Positions 47,409 to 57,904 of a stretch of 64,000 nt of DNA are shown one piece after another (position 1 is the first letter of the stretch; each line of letters starts with the position of its first letter). A program made the position numbers and the translations under genes. Source of the stretch: Perilla frutescens (lineage: Eukaryota > Streptophyta > Magnoliopsida > Lamiales > Lamiaceae); NCBI GenBank assembly GCA_026008535.1, contig BRKX01000014.1, positions 1,736,001 to 1,800,000 of the forward strand, read 5' to 3'. The notes under the pieces were generated by a model. It worked only from the letters and a program-made list of their open reading frames with translations. It searched no databases and had not been told where the DNA came from.

Positions 47409-48400
47409 AAATGTAATGAACAGTGAACACCACTAAGTATTATTAATGAATATCTTTGTACGCGCACATATGTCAATTCAATCCGAAAATCGACGAGCTG
47501 TCCTTAATAGCTCGAGAAAAAAGAGGTTAAGGGACGATGGGGTCACAAATTCTAGCACGAAAGGAATTTAGCTCGACGTGGGCTGAATTGAATAGCCCGA
47601 CAGATCGATAAGACTAGTCCGAAATTAAGTGGGTTGGTCGAAATAATCTTAATTTTTATTGTTTATCTTTATATTTTTGTTAAATATTAAAAAATTTAAG
47701 TTTAATATAATTTAACTAAAGGACTTAAAATATAATTGGTGAATGTTAATTTGTTAAAATTAAAGATATGAATTGACAAATTATACATACTAATTTTTTT
47801 TTTCGTAAATTTTCTGACACGATGAACTAACCCGAAAATGAAAAGGGTATGATTAAGGCCAATATTTTATTAAGCCGAATAAAATATAATGAATTGAATA
47901 ATTCGATAGTTTGATAAGACTGACTTGAAATCGAGCTGCTGGATTGACATCCCTGAGAATGTCACATATAATGGAATATGGGCTCTATCCAAAGTTGGGG
48001 ATGACATGAAAGAAATCAAGCTACAAATCTATGTCGAGTTTATATATGACATTTTCTTGATTTCTTTTGAGGAAAAAATTGTGAGGGTGAAAGCAGTATA
48101 CGGTGAGCAATACTGTATCTTGATTTAAGTATATGTACTTAGGTAATAATTTGAAATATTTAATGCAGTTGATCCAATATTTTTTATTAACAAAACAAAA
48201 TAAAATAGGGGGGATCAATGTTGTCACACTCAAGGTCTAGTAGTCTAGTCACGTCGAGGGGGCAGGTTTTGCAGAAAATGGGAAAAAGTGGAAGAGTGAG
48301 AAAATTTAAAGGTGAGCAGTGAAATATCACCCCCCTATACCTTGATGATGATAGTTGCAAAGACCTAGGCTATTGTACGCTGGGAAGAATTTCCCCATTA
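47409..48400. other. Region upstream of the AS1-type gene
   Basis: 47480-47945 contains blocks of the 'gcccgac'/'tcgataag' low-complexity type, possibly a worn hAT-type MITE. The remainder should include the promoter of the AS1-type gene. No coding region supported. Confidence 0.35.
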
Positions 48401-49980
48401 TTGCACTCACTCTCTCTCTTTCTTTCTCTCTCTTCGATTCTTTCTCTCTCGTTGACCCCCCCTTGCTCTCTCCTCTTTTCTTTTACAAAGGTGTTATTAT
48501 ATTGAATTCTATTCAATGAAAAAAACAAACAAAAAAAATTAGTGAACGAGTGAGTGTGATAAGCTTATAATTGTGTGTGTCTCTTTGTTATATGTGTAGC
48601 CATTTTAGCTCAGACATAACTACGTCAGGATCACACAACTTTTAGAAAGAGAAAAGAAGCCACTTGTTTAATATTTCTTGTGAATCTTGTTTGTTTTCTT
48701 GCTCCTAATTTTGCTTGCCAGATCTCCAATTCTTTGGAGGAAAGGAAAAAAGAAGAGGGGTTTTTTCTTCTTCTTCTTCCCTCCTTTGTAGTAAAGATTG
48801 GATTTTTGCCTGAAATCAAGAAATGGGCTGTGGTGGAAACAGGGTTCTTGAACACTAGTGTAAGCTTTGTTCTGTTTCAAGGTTTTGCTCTTCTTTTTTA
48901 TTTCTTCCTTAAACTCTGCTTAAATCTTTGATTCTTTGCATAATGTGGGCTCATGCAAACGTTTGTTGGTGGGAGTTGTGATGCAGTGAAATTTGTTTGG
49001 TTAATTTTCGTGGTGTTAACTTTTGGTGCTTTCTTGAACTTTTTTTTTTTTTACTTCTTTTAATGGATTTTTGTATCTTATCATATCCCTTTGTTTTCCC
49101 CTGTTATCTTCTTGAAAATTAACATGTGTGGTTGTGTGAAAATAGACAGCAATTTATGTGTGGCAATTTTTGTATCTTATGTCTGAAAAGCAGAAGTGCT
49201 TATGTGGAATTTTATATGTAGGGGGTTGAAAGATTAATACTACAAGTGTAAATTATTGAATGTTTATGTAATTGCAAGATTTCTGCAGTCCCTATATTTA
49301 GCAAATAATGTTGTTACCTGTTAAAAACACACCACTGCTATAAATTTGACAGATGTTTTTTCGATTTCATATGAATTTTCTCCAATTGTAGTATGATCGT
49401 AGATTGTGTGTTTCGAGTTGTCTGATTTCTGCAGAAGTTTGTTGGAATTCTTTTGAGGAAACTCTGATAATGAACGTATAATTTGTTCCTCGATTTTTAT
49501 AGCATTTTTTAGCTGTTGATATACCTTGAAATTCTGCCATCTTTGCTTGTAGCTTCGAGTGTGAATGTTCTTGATCATTTCAAGATTTCAAGTAGATTTT
49601 AATGCTGGATTTGGATTCCTCATATTAATCAACTTGGAAGAGTAGAATTACATTGGAAACCTATCAAGAAATCCCTGCATTCGTTGCAATGATCTGCTGA
49701 TATGTAGGTGATTAGGCAGTTTGAAAGAGGTTTTCACTCCTTTGTCTCAATTATGTTTATCTGATTCGACCAAGATACTGCATTTGTATAGCGAATTCAT
49801 GTTAATGGTGTGGCGATTCCCTTTGCTTGCTCGATTGAATTGGTTGATTCGATCAAAGTAGGTCCGTGGTTCGTGAGTTTTAATGTGGACGTGCAAGAGT
49901 TGCTGAGACTGCAGAGCATGATGCATATGAAACATATATAATCATAGTTTACTAATTCCTACATATGTTGCTGCTATCAG
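48401..49980 (+). promoter_or_regulatory. Probable 5' leader exon and leader intron of the AS1-type gene
   Basis: CT-rich sequence at 48408-48475 suits a transcription start and leader. A donor GTAAGC at 48860 and an acceptor 'gctgctatcag' ending at 49980 would define a leader intron of about 1.12 kb that removes AT-rich, coding-free sequence. The model is by inspection only. Confidence 0.5.
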
Positions 49981-49986
49981 ATAATT

Positions 49987-50055
49987 ATGAAGAGTTTGAG
50001 GTCATGGGCAGAGTCTGTGTTGGGAAATGAAGGAAAGGCAGCGCTGGCGACCTGA
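49987..50055 (+). other. Upstream ORF overlapping the AS1 start (22 codons)
   Basis: ATG at 49987 opens MKSLRSWAESVLG... and stops at TGA 50053-50055, beyond the main ATG at 50027 and in a different frame. If it lies on the mature leader it would reduce initiation at the main start. Confidence 0.6.
50004..50030 (+). other. Upstream ORF whose stop overlaps the AS1 start codon (8 codons)
   Basis: ATG 50004 reads MGRVCVGK and ends at TGA 50028-50030. That stop shares two bases with the main ATG 50027-50029 (ATGA), an arrangement known from termination-reinitiation sites. Confidence 0.6.
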
Positions 50056-51112
50056 AGAGGATGCATTGTTGCGCGCTTATGTGAAGCAATATGGCCCGAG
50101 AGATTGGCACCTCGTCTCAGAGCGTATGAACGAGCCCCTCAACAGGGACGCGAAATCTTGTTTGGAAAGGTGGAAGAATTATCTCAAACCAGGAATCAAG
50201 AAAGGATCCCTCACCGAGGAGGAGCAGTCACTCGTGATCCATTTGCAGGCCAAGCACGGCAACAAATGGAAGAAAATCGCGGCTGAGGTCCCCGGAAGAA
50301 CTGCCAAGAGACTAGGGAAGTGGTGGGAGGTCTTCAAGGAGAAGCAGCAGCGGGAGCAGAAGGAAAACAACAAGATAGTCGAGCCAATAGACGAGGGGAA
50401 ATACGATCATCTCTTGGAAACCTTTGCAGAGAAGCTTGTTAAGGAGCACAACACACCATCAATCGCAATGCCAACTTCCAATGGTGGATTCCTGCACGCT
50501 GATCAACCTGCACCTTCGGTGCCCTCGGCCCTTCCTCCGTGGCTGGCTAGTTCTAGCGCGACCGCAACTGTTAGACCTTCGTCTCCATCGGTTACACTGA
50601 GCCTATCACCTTTGACAGTGCCACAAACACCAGCTATCCCATGGCTGCAGGCTTCTGATAGAATGGCTGACAACTCCTCTCATGGACTAATGAGCAGTCA
50701 TCCATCCCTCGGGATGGGACCCCTAGTCGGGGACAATGTGCTCGTTCCTGAGCTCGTTGAATGCTGCCGGGAGCTGGAAGAAGGGCATAGAGCATGGTCT
50801 GCACACAGAAAGGAGGCTGCATGGAGATTGAAGAGGGTGGAGCTGCAGTTGGAGTCGGAGAAAGCTAGTCGAAAGAGGGAGAAAATGGACGACATAGAAG
50901 CTAAAGTGAAGGCTCTGAGGGAAGAGCAGAAGGTGACACTAGATCGAATCGAAGCTGAATACAGAGAGCAGCTAGCTGGATTGAGAAGGGAGGCAGAGAT
51001 GAAGGAGCAGAAGCTGGCTGAGCAGTGGGCCGCAAAGCACCTTCGCCTCACGAAATTCGTCGAGCAGATGGTGGGATGTCGGGCCGTGGCTTTGGAGCCC
51101 AACGGCCGATGA
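50027..51112 (+). CDS. AS1: ASYMMETRIC LEAVES1 / PHANTASTICA-type R2R3 MYB, 361 aa
   Basis: A single-exon frame with an N-terminal pair of MYB repeats (about residues 1-105). R2 has the spaced Trp residues of RQRWRPEEDALL, DWHLVSERM and SCLERWKNYLKPG. R3 contains GSLTEEEQSLVIHLQAKHGN, KWKKIAAEVPGRT and LGKWWEVFKEKQQ. The ARP-specific block GKYDHLLETFAEKLVKE follows, then a Pro/Ser-rich middle (SPSVTLSLSPLTVPQTPAIP). A C-terminal coiled-coil region (about 240-350) runs from ELVECCRELEEGHRAW through EYREQLAGLRREAE. ARP proteins act in the nucleus with LOB-domain AS2 to repress class I KNOX genes and set leaf polarity. Length and every block fit this near single-copy family (AS1, PHAN, RS2), whose coding region is usually intronless. 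Regulation may include the overlapping upstream ORFs. Confidence 0.97.
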   Translation: MKERQRWRPEEDALLRAYVKQYGPRDWHLVSERMNEPLNRDAKSCLERWKNYLKPGIKKGSLTEEEQSLVIHLQAKHGNKWKKIAAEVPGRTAKRLGKWWEVFKEKQQREQKENNKIVEPIDEGKYDHLLETFAEKLVKEHNTPSIAMPTSNGGFLHADQPAPSVPSALPPWLASSSATATVRPSSPSVTLSLSPLTVPQTPAIPWLQASDRMADNSSHGLMSSHPSLGMGPLVGDNVLVPELVECCRELEEGHRAWSAHRKEAAWRLKRVELQLESEKASRKREKMDDIEAKVKALREEQKVTLDRIEAEYREQLAGLRREAEMKEQKLAEQWAAKHLRLTKFVEQMVGCRAVALEPNGR

Positions 51113-51999
51113 AGGTGGTCAGCAGATTTGGGAGTTGGGATTGCTCGTTCCTCTATACATATACTGAAAAACCATTTCTGGGAATCGTTGAATAACTTTG
51201 TTGATTCATGTCAAAAACTGAAACTGCAATAGGACTAGTTTGTATTTGATCCAAACTGCTTTTGATTAACTTTGGCTAAGGTATTATGTTTCTCTACGAT
51301 GTGAAATCTTGTTCATCAACTTAGGGTATCCTAAGCATCCATCAGATTTAGTGTCTACTACTAGTCGAATATCCGTGAAAACGAAAAAAATGTACAAGGA
51401 CCTAATTTCGAAAAAAATGTACAATAGGAATGACAATAGGTAATTAAGTGTCATAATAGATAGTCGAAGTGTTACAATATGTTAGTTGAAGTGTCACGAT
51501 AGTTTTTTTTCGGCTGACTGAAACTTTTGTTTCTGGACAAAAAAAAAGGGATGTAAATATCCCAAAATTTGTGGGCTCGAGACATATGTCACTTACAGAG
51601 ACGACGGATGCACTACATGTGTTTTACCTTATAATTTACCGGTTACCTATCCATTTAAGGATGTCCACATCTAAACTGTGAATCGATCCAGATCGTTAAA
51701 ATTATTTAGATGAATGAATAATTTTTTTACATACAATAAATAGTATTGTATATGATGTATATTAGTTTTGAAAATGTTGTATTTAATCGTTGTATAGTAT
51801 GTTTTAAAATAATAGAATTATATTACAATAACGACTGCCATTTTTCAATTTTGGATTGAATAGATGTTGTATGCTTAATTAGCCCCATAGATGTTGAATT
51901 TTAGCATTATATTTATTAGAACAATTTACAAAATCCCCACCCTTTTTTAATTCATTTAATTATCATATTGATGATTGAGTGTCATTCACTTGCACACAC

Positions 52000-52016
52000 T
52001 GACACACACACACACA

Positions 52017-52049
<33 letters not shown>
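52000..52049. repeat. CA and TA microsatellites
   Basis: 'acacacacacacact' is followed by (AT)14-type sequence. Confidence 0.9.
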
Positions 52050-52050
<1 letters not shown>

Positions 52051-52825
52051 CAAGTGCGTTTATGTGCATGAATTGTGCAAATTTGTGCACCTTGTGTGCG
52101 TTAACATGTATGTTTTTATGAACTAAAATATTTCATAAATTTTTTGTTGCATTGAATTTTATTGTATTAAAGTAGATGACAACACCAATAAAAATATTTT
52201 CGGGCCCTTTTCAGGTAAAAACCATTGAGATTTTCGGGCTTTTAGTCGGCCCAATTAATTTTAAAAACTGAGATAAATTTGGAAACAACTTTACGAGAGA
52301 GCCCAAATTGGCAGACTAATCGTTGTATTTCGTTAAAAAATTAATCTTTTCTTTTTTAACATTTTAGCACATAAAAATACAGATCAATTTTTGGTCATAT
52401 ATTGCACAATATTGATTCGAGTTGCTATAATTATAGTGAAAATAATTTAAATTTCGCATTTTATAGATAATTTATAAATCATATTTATTGTAATTGCAAT
52501 CCACGAAATCTCCTTTGACGTGAAGATTGTAAGACGGATTTTCAGAAGTTAAAACAAAATCAAATACTTTGAATATATTTAGGCAGAGTATTAAATGATC
52601 ATAACCAAATTTTCAAGTGGTTAAAAAGTTGGACTATAATCTTAATTTTCAAAATACACCACAATCAATATTTTGCTCTACCAAATCATGCGTGTAGTTC
52701 TATAAATTAAATCATGAAGATACGCTTAATTGTTGTTACACTTGAATGTTATCGTAATAATTTGATGCATGTACGTGCTATTTTGGCAAGAAGCCTTGAA
52801 AGATTGTTGAACACATTTTTTTTTA

Positions 52826-52827
52826 TA

Positions 52828-52862
<35 letters not shown>

Positions 52863-52893
52863 TAATCACCATCATCATCATTATTATTATTAT
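52826..52893. repeat. ATA trinucleotide repeat
   Basis: (ATA)n followed by 'accatcatcatcattattat' triplets. Confidence 0.9.
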
Positions 52894-53550
52894 AATAAAA
52901 CAATAGTATAAAACTTCCTCCCTCATTCCATATTTTATTTCTAATCTTATTTACAATATTCTCCATGTTACTATATTTTAATTTGTTTCCGTTGTAGTTA
53001 GTGACGACATTTGCAAATCAAGAAAAATAATATAATTAAGAAGACTCTAACATTAATATAATTAGTTTTGCACTAGATTGTACAAGGATTAAATGAATTC
53101 TTATTGAATGCAGTAGCATTAAATATTTGTGCATATTCATTTTTTTTTCCTTACTTAAATTTCTTCCAAGATGTTGTCTCAAGATGCTAATTAATTTAAT
53201 TGTCCGTCATTGAATGTAACTTCTAAATTTGGCCAACAAACACATATATCAATTTTTTAAAAAATAGTAATTAATTATCATAAATGGCAGATCTATTATA
53301 AGTATTATTCCCCAAATGCTATAAAAAAAGACCGATTTGATCCTAATTATATAGCTATAATATAATAATGTATCTTAAATAATTAGCGAAGAACAACGAA
53401 ATAAAAGGAGCAATTGCATCTGTACCATTATTTTAGAAAATTAAATAAATACAATGCATGTATTAAATTAGCTATTAAAGAAGGCTAATAACATCATATG
53501 CCTCCTTTTAATTATTTGATATTTGATGAGGTGGACGACTCCAATCCATT

Positions 53551-54485
53551 CTATGAAACCTATAAATAAATATAATATATATGTTAGATAATCATTGCAA
53601 ATAGCAAATTTGTAATCAACCAAAAAATTCTGAAAAATAAGATTGAATAATAAAAAAAATAACTCACCCAAATTTTAATTAATAAATCGCATTACATACG
53701 ATGAATGTGGCAACATCATTCATCGATCTAAATGTTCGATCATCCCTTTCATGGGAATAAAACTGAAGGAAAGAAACATAACTTCTATCAGTATATGAGA
53801 TTTTTTTTTGTTATACTATAATTATAAAGTAAACATTTATGAGAAAAAAATTGTAATTATATATGTGAAATTACTTACCCTTTCATTTTTCAAAGAACCT
53901 ATGCGCTGTCGAAGCTCAATGGTCCATTTCCCTCTCAATCTTTCATCGAGTGAAAGATTAGATCCATTAAAAAAAAATGGGTAAATAATTTTCTCATCAA
54001 CAACGGGAGAAATAGATTTTTGCCCAAGATAAAATTCTTTGGCATCTAATTTTATTTTCCCATATTTCACATACGGCTTAAGAACATAAAATGTTCTATT
54101 TAGCGTGTCAACCTATAATCAAACAAAACAAACCGAAATCAAATTAATTAGAATATACAATTATTCGATTCTTCATTAATAATTTTAACATACTAGCAAG
54201 TGACGAGGTATAAATGATTAATTACCTCATTCATAAACAGAATAAGTTCCTTCGTATCTTCCAAACGAAAGAGTTGGAAGGAATATTTTGTAACTTCAAG
54301 GATACGCGATGCGGTAAGATTTCGCCTCCGACGCCCAGAAAAATGATTCATGAGTTGCGGTTGCGGTTGCGGTGGTGGTAGTGGTGGTGGTTCCTGCCAA
54401 AATAAATAAATAAATCACCAAAAAATATAGATACAAAAAGAATTTAATTAATTAGGAGTAAAAAAATCAATACACGAGACTAGCT

Positions 54486-54551
<66 letters not shown>

Positions 54552-54604
54552 TATACAAAATGCAAACACTTTCAAAATAATATATCAACAAACGTTCTTC
54601 TCAA

Positions 54605-54647
<43 letters not shown>

Positions 54648-54970
54648 CATATACAAATGTCAGGTGTTTTATATACCGTAGCTAGGACCGTAACAATGAT
54701 ATATATACAGTGTATATATAATTAAGCAGAAAAAAATAAGGGGGGATAAATTAATTAAACAAACATGATGTTGCTGCTGCTCCTCGAATAGTCCGGCTTC
54801 TGGTGACGGCGGCGGCGGCGGCGGTGGAGACGGAGGAGACGGAGGGTTATAATAGCTAAGCGGCAGGGCATCGAGGATGCCGTTTACCCTATAGCACTGG
54901 AATCTATCGTCCCATACATTTTGTTGTGTCTGCAAAATGAAGACCAAAATTGTATTAAAACTGAAAGAAA

Positions 54971-55016
<46 letters not shown>

Positions 55017-55061
55017 TTAGAGATGCACGTTTTCGTTATGGGAGGTTGATGTTGATGCCAT
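53551..55061 (-). CDS. Unrecognised gene with proline-rich region, about six exons, about 223 aa
   Basis: Proposed exons in transcript order are 55061-55029, 54929-54765, 54393-54226, 54112-53879, 53762-53700 and 53559-53551. All borders are GT/AG and phases agree. The product starts MASTSTSHNEN, then NVWDDRFQCYRVNGILDALP, then a proline tract (PPSPPSPPPPPPPSP) and a QQQHH stretch. A second proline/glutamine tract and RRRRNLTASRIL follow, and then a charged, probably globular part (YSFQLFRLEDTKELILFMNE, YVLKPYVKYGKIKLD, GKWTIELRQRIG). I recognise no family, signal peptide or membrane span. Reading on past 53700 instead of splicing would add only a few residues. The first intron donor (GTGCATC) is weak, so the start exon is the least certain part. 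A TATA box upstream and a degenerate relative at 63310-64000 support a real gene. Confidence 0.55.
54486..54552. repeat. TC then TA microsatellites in intron 2 of the unrecognised gene
   Basis: (TC)n of about 40 bp abuts (TA)n of about 25 bp. A further (AC)n run follows at 54616-54643. Confidence 0.9.
54974..55014. repeat. GA microsatellite in intron 1 of the unrecognised gene
   Basis: (GA)n of about 40 bp. A second (GA)n at about 55096-55140 lies in the presumed 5' leader. Confidence 0.9.
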
Positions 55062-55091
55062 TTCTTGCAGATGCAAATCGAAAGACTGCTG

Positions 55092-55125
<34 letters not shown>

Positions 55126-55157
55126 GAGAGATGAGAGAGACAGGAAGTGTCCGTCGG

Positions 55158-55166
55158 TATTTATAG
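55158..55166 (-). promoter_or_regulatory. TATA box of the unrecognised minus-strand gene
   Basis: CTATAAATA on the minus strand lies about 100 bp upstream of the proposed ATG at 55061. The pyrimidine-rich leader sits between them, a standard plant layout. Confidence 0.6.
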
Positions 55167-55446
55167 AGGAACGAGTGCGCCGCAACCAACTTTGTGCTTA
55201 TGAGTTTTGATGCAAGAACGCATCAATTTTTTTTTACTATGAATCTTTTTGGAAAACCAGGCTAAAAAAATAATTTATTTTTCTTCTGTTCTCAATATTT
55301 ATCAATGTTTCAAAGTTCTTCTATTTATATTGTAAACTGAATATTTGTGAGCCATTATGGGTTTGCATGTGATTAATTGTTTACGTGAAAAAGAAATTAC
55401 TTTCTACATAGTGATGAATTCAGAATAAAATATTCAGAAGGTTGGT

Positions 55447-55580
55447 CAGTGACGGATCCAAACAGATATGATTAGGGCTCCGTCATTGGTGAGATGGCCG
55501 AAATCATTCGACGACCAAAACACATATAGAAAAAAATGGTTGGGGTAAAGAGCACCTATTAGCCCCTGGATCCGCCACTG
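55447..55580. mobile_element. Short hAT-like MITE (CAGTGACGGATCCA ends)
   Basis: CAGTGACGGATCCA at the left and TGGATCCGCCACTG at the right are near-perfect inverted ends enclosing 134 bp. This end type is common in plant hAT MITEs. The flanks (AGGTTGGT, GGTGGTGA) are not an exact duplication. Confidence 0.75.
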
Positions 55581-55689
55581 GGTGGTGACTCAGGCTAGGC
55601 CGCAGTACTGTTCTGCGGTGACGACGCAGGGTAAAAAAAATAAAAAACTCGATGCATGGGGGTGGGGGATAATATTTTTTGCTTGTTGT

Positions 55690-56190
55690 GAGTTTGATGT
55701 TAGATTTATCGGTAGTATATTATAGTTAAAAATTAAATTAAGCATGTTCGTACATGGCAAACCATTAATTTTCATTAGGTATGATTTGCATACTCTATGT
55801 GATCTTTTTTGACACGTGAAAGTCGCGCAACAGTGTAAATGGCGGCGGAAGCTAGCTTTAACTAGGAGTTTGTGAATATGAAACTCGATCGATTCAATAT
55901 TATACTTTTGAGTTTTATGTTAGATTTATCGATAATATATTTTAGTTGAAAATTAAATTAAGTATGTTCTTATATGGCAAAACACTAATTTTCATTTTGT
56001 ACGGTATGCGTACTATTCTATCAGATTTTTTTTGACACGTGTAAGTTGCACAACGGTGTGAATGGCGGCGGGAACTAGCTTTGACCAGGAGTTCGCAAAT
56101 ATGAAAATCGGTTCAATATTATACTTTTATACGATGTAACTTTTAAATGGTGGTGGGAACTAGCTTTTGACTAGGGTTTGTGGACATGAA
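55690..56190 (+). repeat. 220-bp tandem repeat, two full units and a partial third
   Basis: Unit 1 (55690-55909) and unit 2 (55910-56129) share 'tgttagatttatcg', 'ttttttgacacgtg' and 'aatggcggcgg' in order. A shorter third piece from about 56130 has 'ggtggtgggaactagctttt'. Confidence 0.85.
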
Positions 56191-56241
56191 CCAAATAGAA
56201 AAACTTGGTTCGAATCAGATTGATTTATATATACTTTTAAG

Positions 56242-56379
56242 TACTCCCTTCATCTCAATTATATTCTCCATTTTTTACTTGTTTGTAAATTGAAAAAATA
56301 CTATTTATAGTAATGTAACTATATAATTAGGACATCCTAAAATAGTAATATGAACTATATAGTTAGGATGAAATGAGTA
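56242..56379. mobile_element. Stowaway-like MITE
   Basis: TACTCCCTTCATCTCAATTA at the left and '...gttaggatgaaatgagta' at the right, 138 bp. The interior 'ggacatcctaaaatagtaat' is shared with 16012-16296. Confidence 0.75.
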
Positions 56380-56631
56380 AGTTTTATTATTATTTTTTTC
56401 AATTTTGAATTTCTATGCATTTAAAATTATCGTTATGATTGTATTCAATTGATGACTCAATTTACATTGTAACTTACTCTTTTTAGGATAAATTTGTCAG
56501 AATCTCATACATGTAGATACATCGTATTATATATACATACAAAAGTGGAAGAAGACGACACATAATTTTTTAAAATAAAATTGAGTGAATTCTTTAACGG
56601 CAGTAGCAAATTTTGTCACGAATTAAGTAGG
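56380..56631. other. Spacer with sequence shared with 62540-62660
   Basis: 'aacttactctttttagga' and 'caaaagtggaagaagacga' recur near 62570-62655. No gene seen. Confidence 0.45.
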
Positions 56632-57544
56632 TTAATTCTATACCAACAATCTGCACTCTTAAGAGAAAATCTATCCCAACAATCTTCACTCATAAAAGAA
56701 AATCTATCCCAAACAATCAGCATTAAAAAGAATTCTATCCCAACATTAATCATCTCCACCAAAAATAAAAATAAAAAAATCGTGACTTTTGTTTCCATAG
56801 GCACACATCGCATAAAAAGCATTCTTATCCCAATATTACAATATACAATATTGTAAAATTTTTGGGGTTAATGTTGCGTTTATGGCACAATGTAGACGAT
56901 ATTTTATTGTTGCAATAGTCATATATATTCGCAAATTCTAATGAAATTAAGGAAATTTCCCTTTTTTAGTTATCAAATTTACCAGTATATATATAGGATT
57001 ACATATTTATTTATTGATTCTAAGATTTTATGTAACTTCTAGCCATATTAACTACAGATTGTATCAATATTTTTAATTTCTTTTTTTCTTTTTACCGATT
57101 TCAAACTGTGCAAATGTTGTTGATGAAATGTATATTCCCCCAGTTTCATAAACATTGACGTTTTAGTCTTCTAAAAAATATCCTCCATAAATATGTTGAG
57201 GAAATTATGTAGAGATATAGAGGCATAAGTATTACAATAAGAGATAAATTAAGATATGTATTAGAAAAATATAACTTAATAGGGAGAAAGGGTATATTTG
57301 TCATATTTTTCAATTTTCAATTTTTATTGTAAAATCGAAAACATCAAATCTTTGTGAAACTGAGGGGGTATACGAACTATGGATTTGGGTGAATTTGTTG
57401 CAGTCCAATCTGTAGATTTTTGTTATTATTGTTATACTTCTGTATATACATAGACAAACAGTATGTGCGCGCACACACATATTAACATATATGTATGTAT
57501 ATGTATATATCCTGCAAATAAGTAAAAATATGATACAAATTGTG

Positions 57545-57575
<31 letters not shown>

Positions 57576-57904
57576 CGCGCAGCGCGCAATACTTGTGCAT
57601 GTTTCTGTGCATGAACTGTGCAATTATCAAAATCATTTAGATCCTAGAGTTTTTTGAGAAGCAAAATTATCAATAAGTTCATCAAAATCTTTTTTTTTCC
57701 CAATATCTATTTTTTGAAAAAAAAAAAAAAATCTAATTTTCACTCACCCTGTTAAATCTGAGATAAAAAGACAGCATAAAAATAGATTATATTATTTTAA
57801 ATATGATACAAAATATTTTATTATTATCGATCTATATTTATTATTGATATTCGAAAAATAAAAATTATTAGACTTGAATAGTAACGTCTCGAAAAATAAA
57901 TAGA
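56632..57904 (+). repeat. 1.27-kb tandem duplication, unit 1
   Basis: Begins 'ttaattctataccaacaatc' and ends 'ctcgaaaaataaatagatt'. It aligns over its whole length with unit 2 at an offset of 1273 bp, with few differences. No coding content. Confidence 0.93.
57133..57370. mobile_element. Stowaway-like MITE in duplication unit 1
   Basis: TATTCCCCCAGTTTCATAAA at the left pairs with '...tttgtgaaactgagggggta' at the right, TA on both sides, about 238 bp. Confidence 0.75.

Larger units (their letters stand above)
51113..53550. other. AS1 3' region and AT-rich intergenic DNA
   Basis: The 3' UTR should occupy the first few hundred bases. Beyond it lie an (AC)n/(TA)n tract (about 52000-52049) and an (ATA)n run (about 52826-52862). 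No further gene seen. Confidence 0.4.

Noticed and set aside
54669..55189. Serine/leucine-repeat frames over the CT tracts
   Set aside because: Translation of (CT)n microsatellites. Only the 54929-54765 part is used as an exon of the unrecognised gene.
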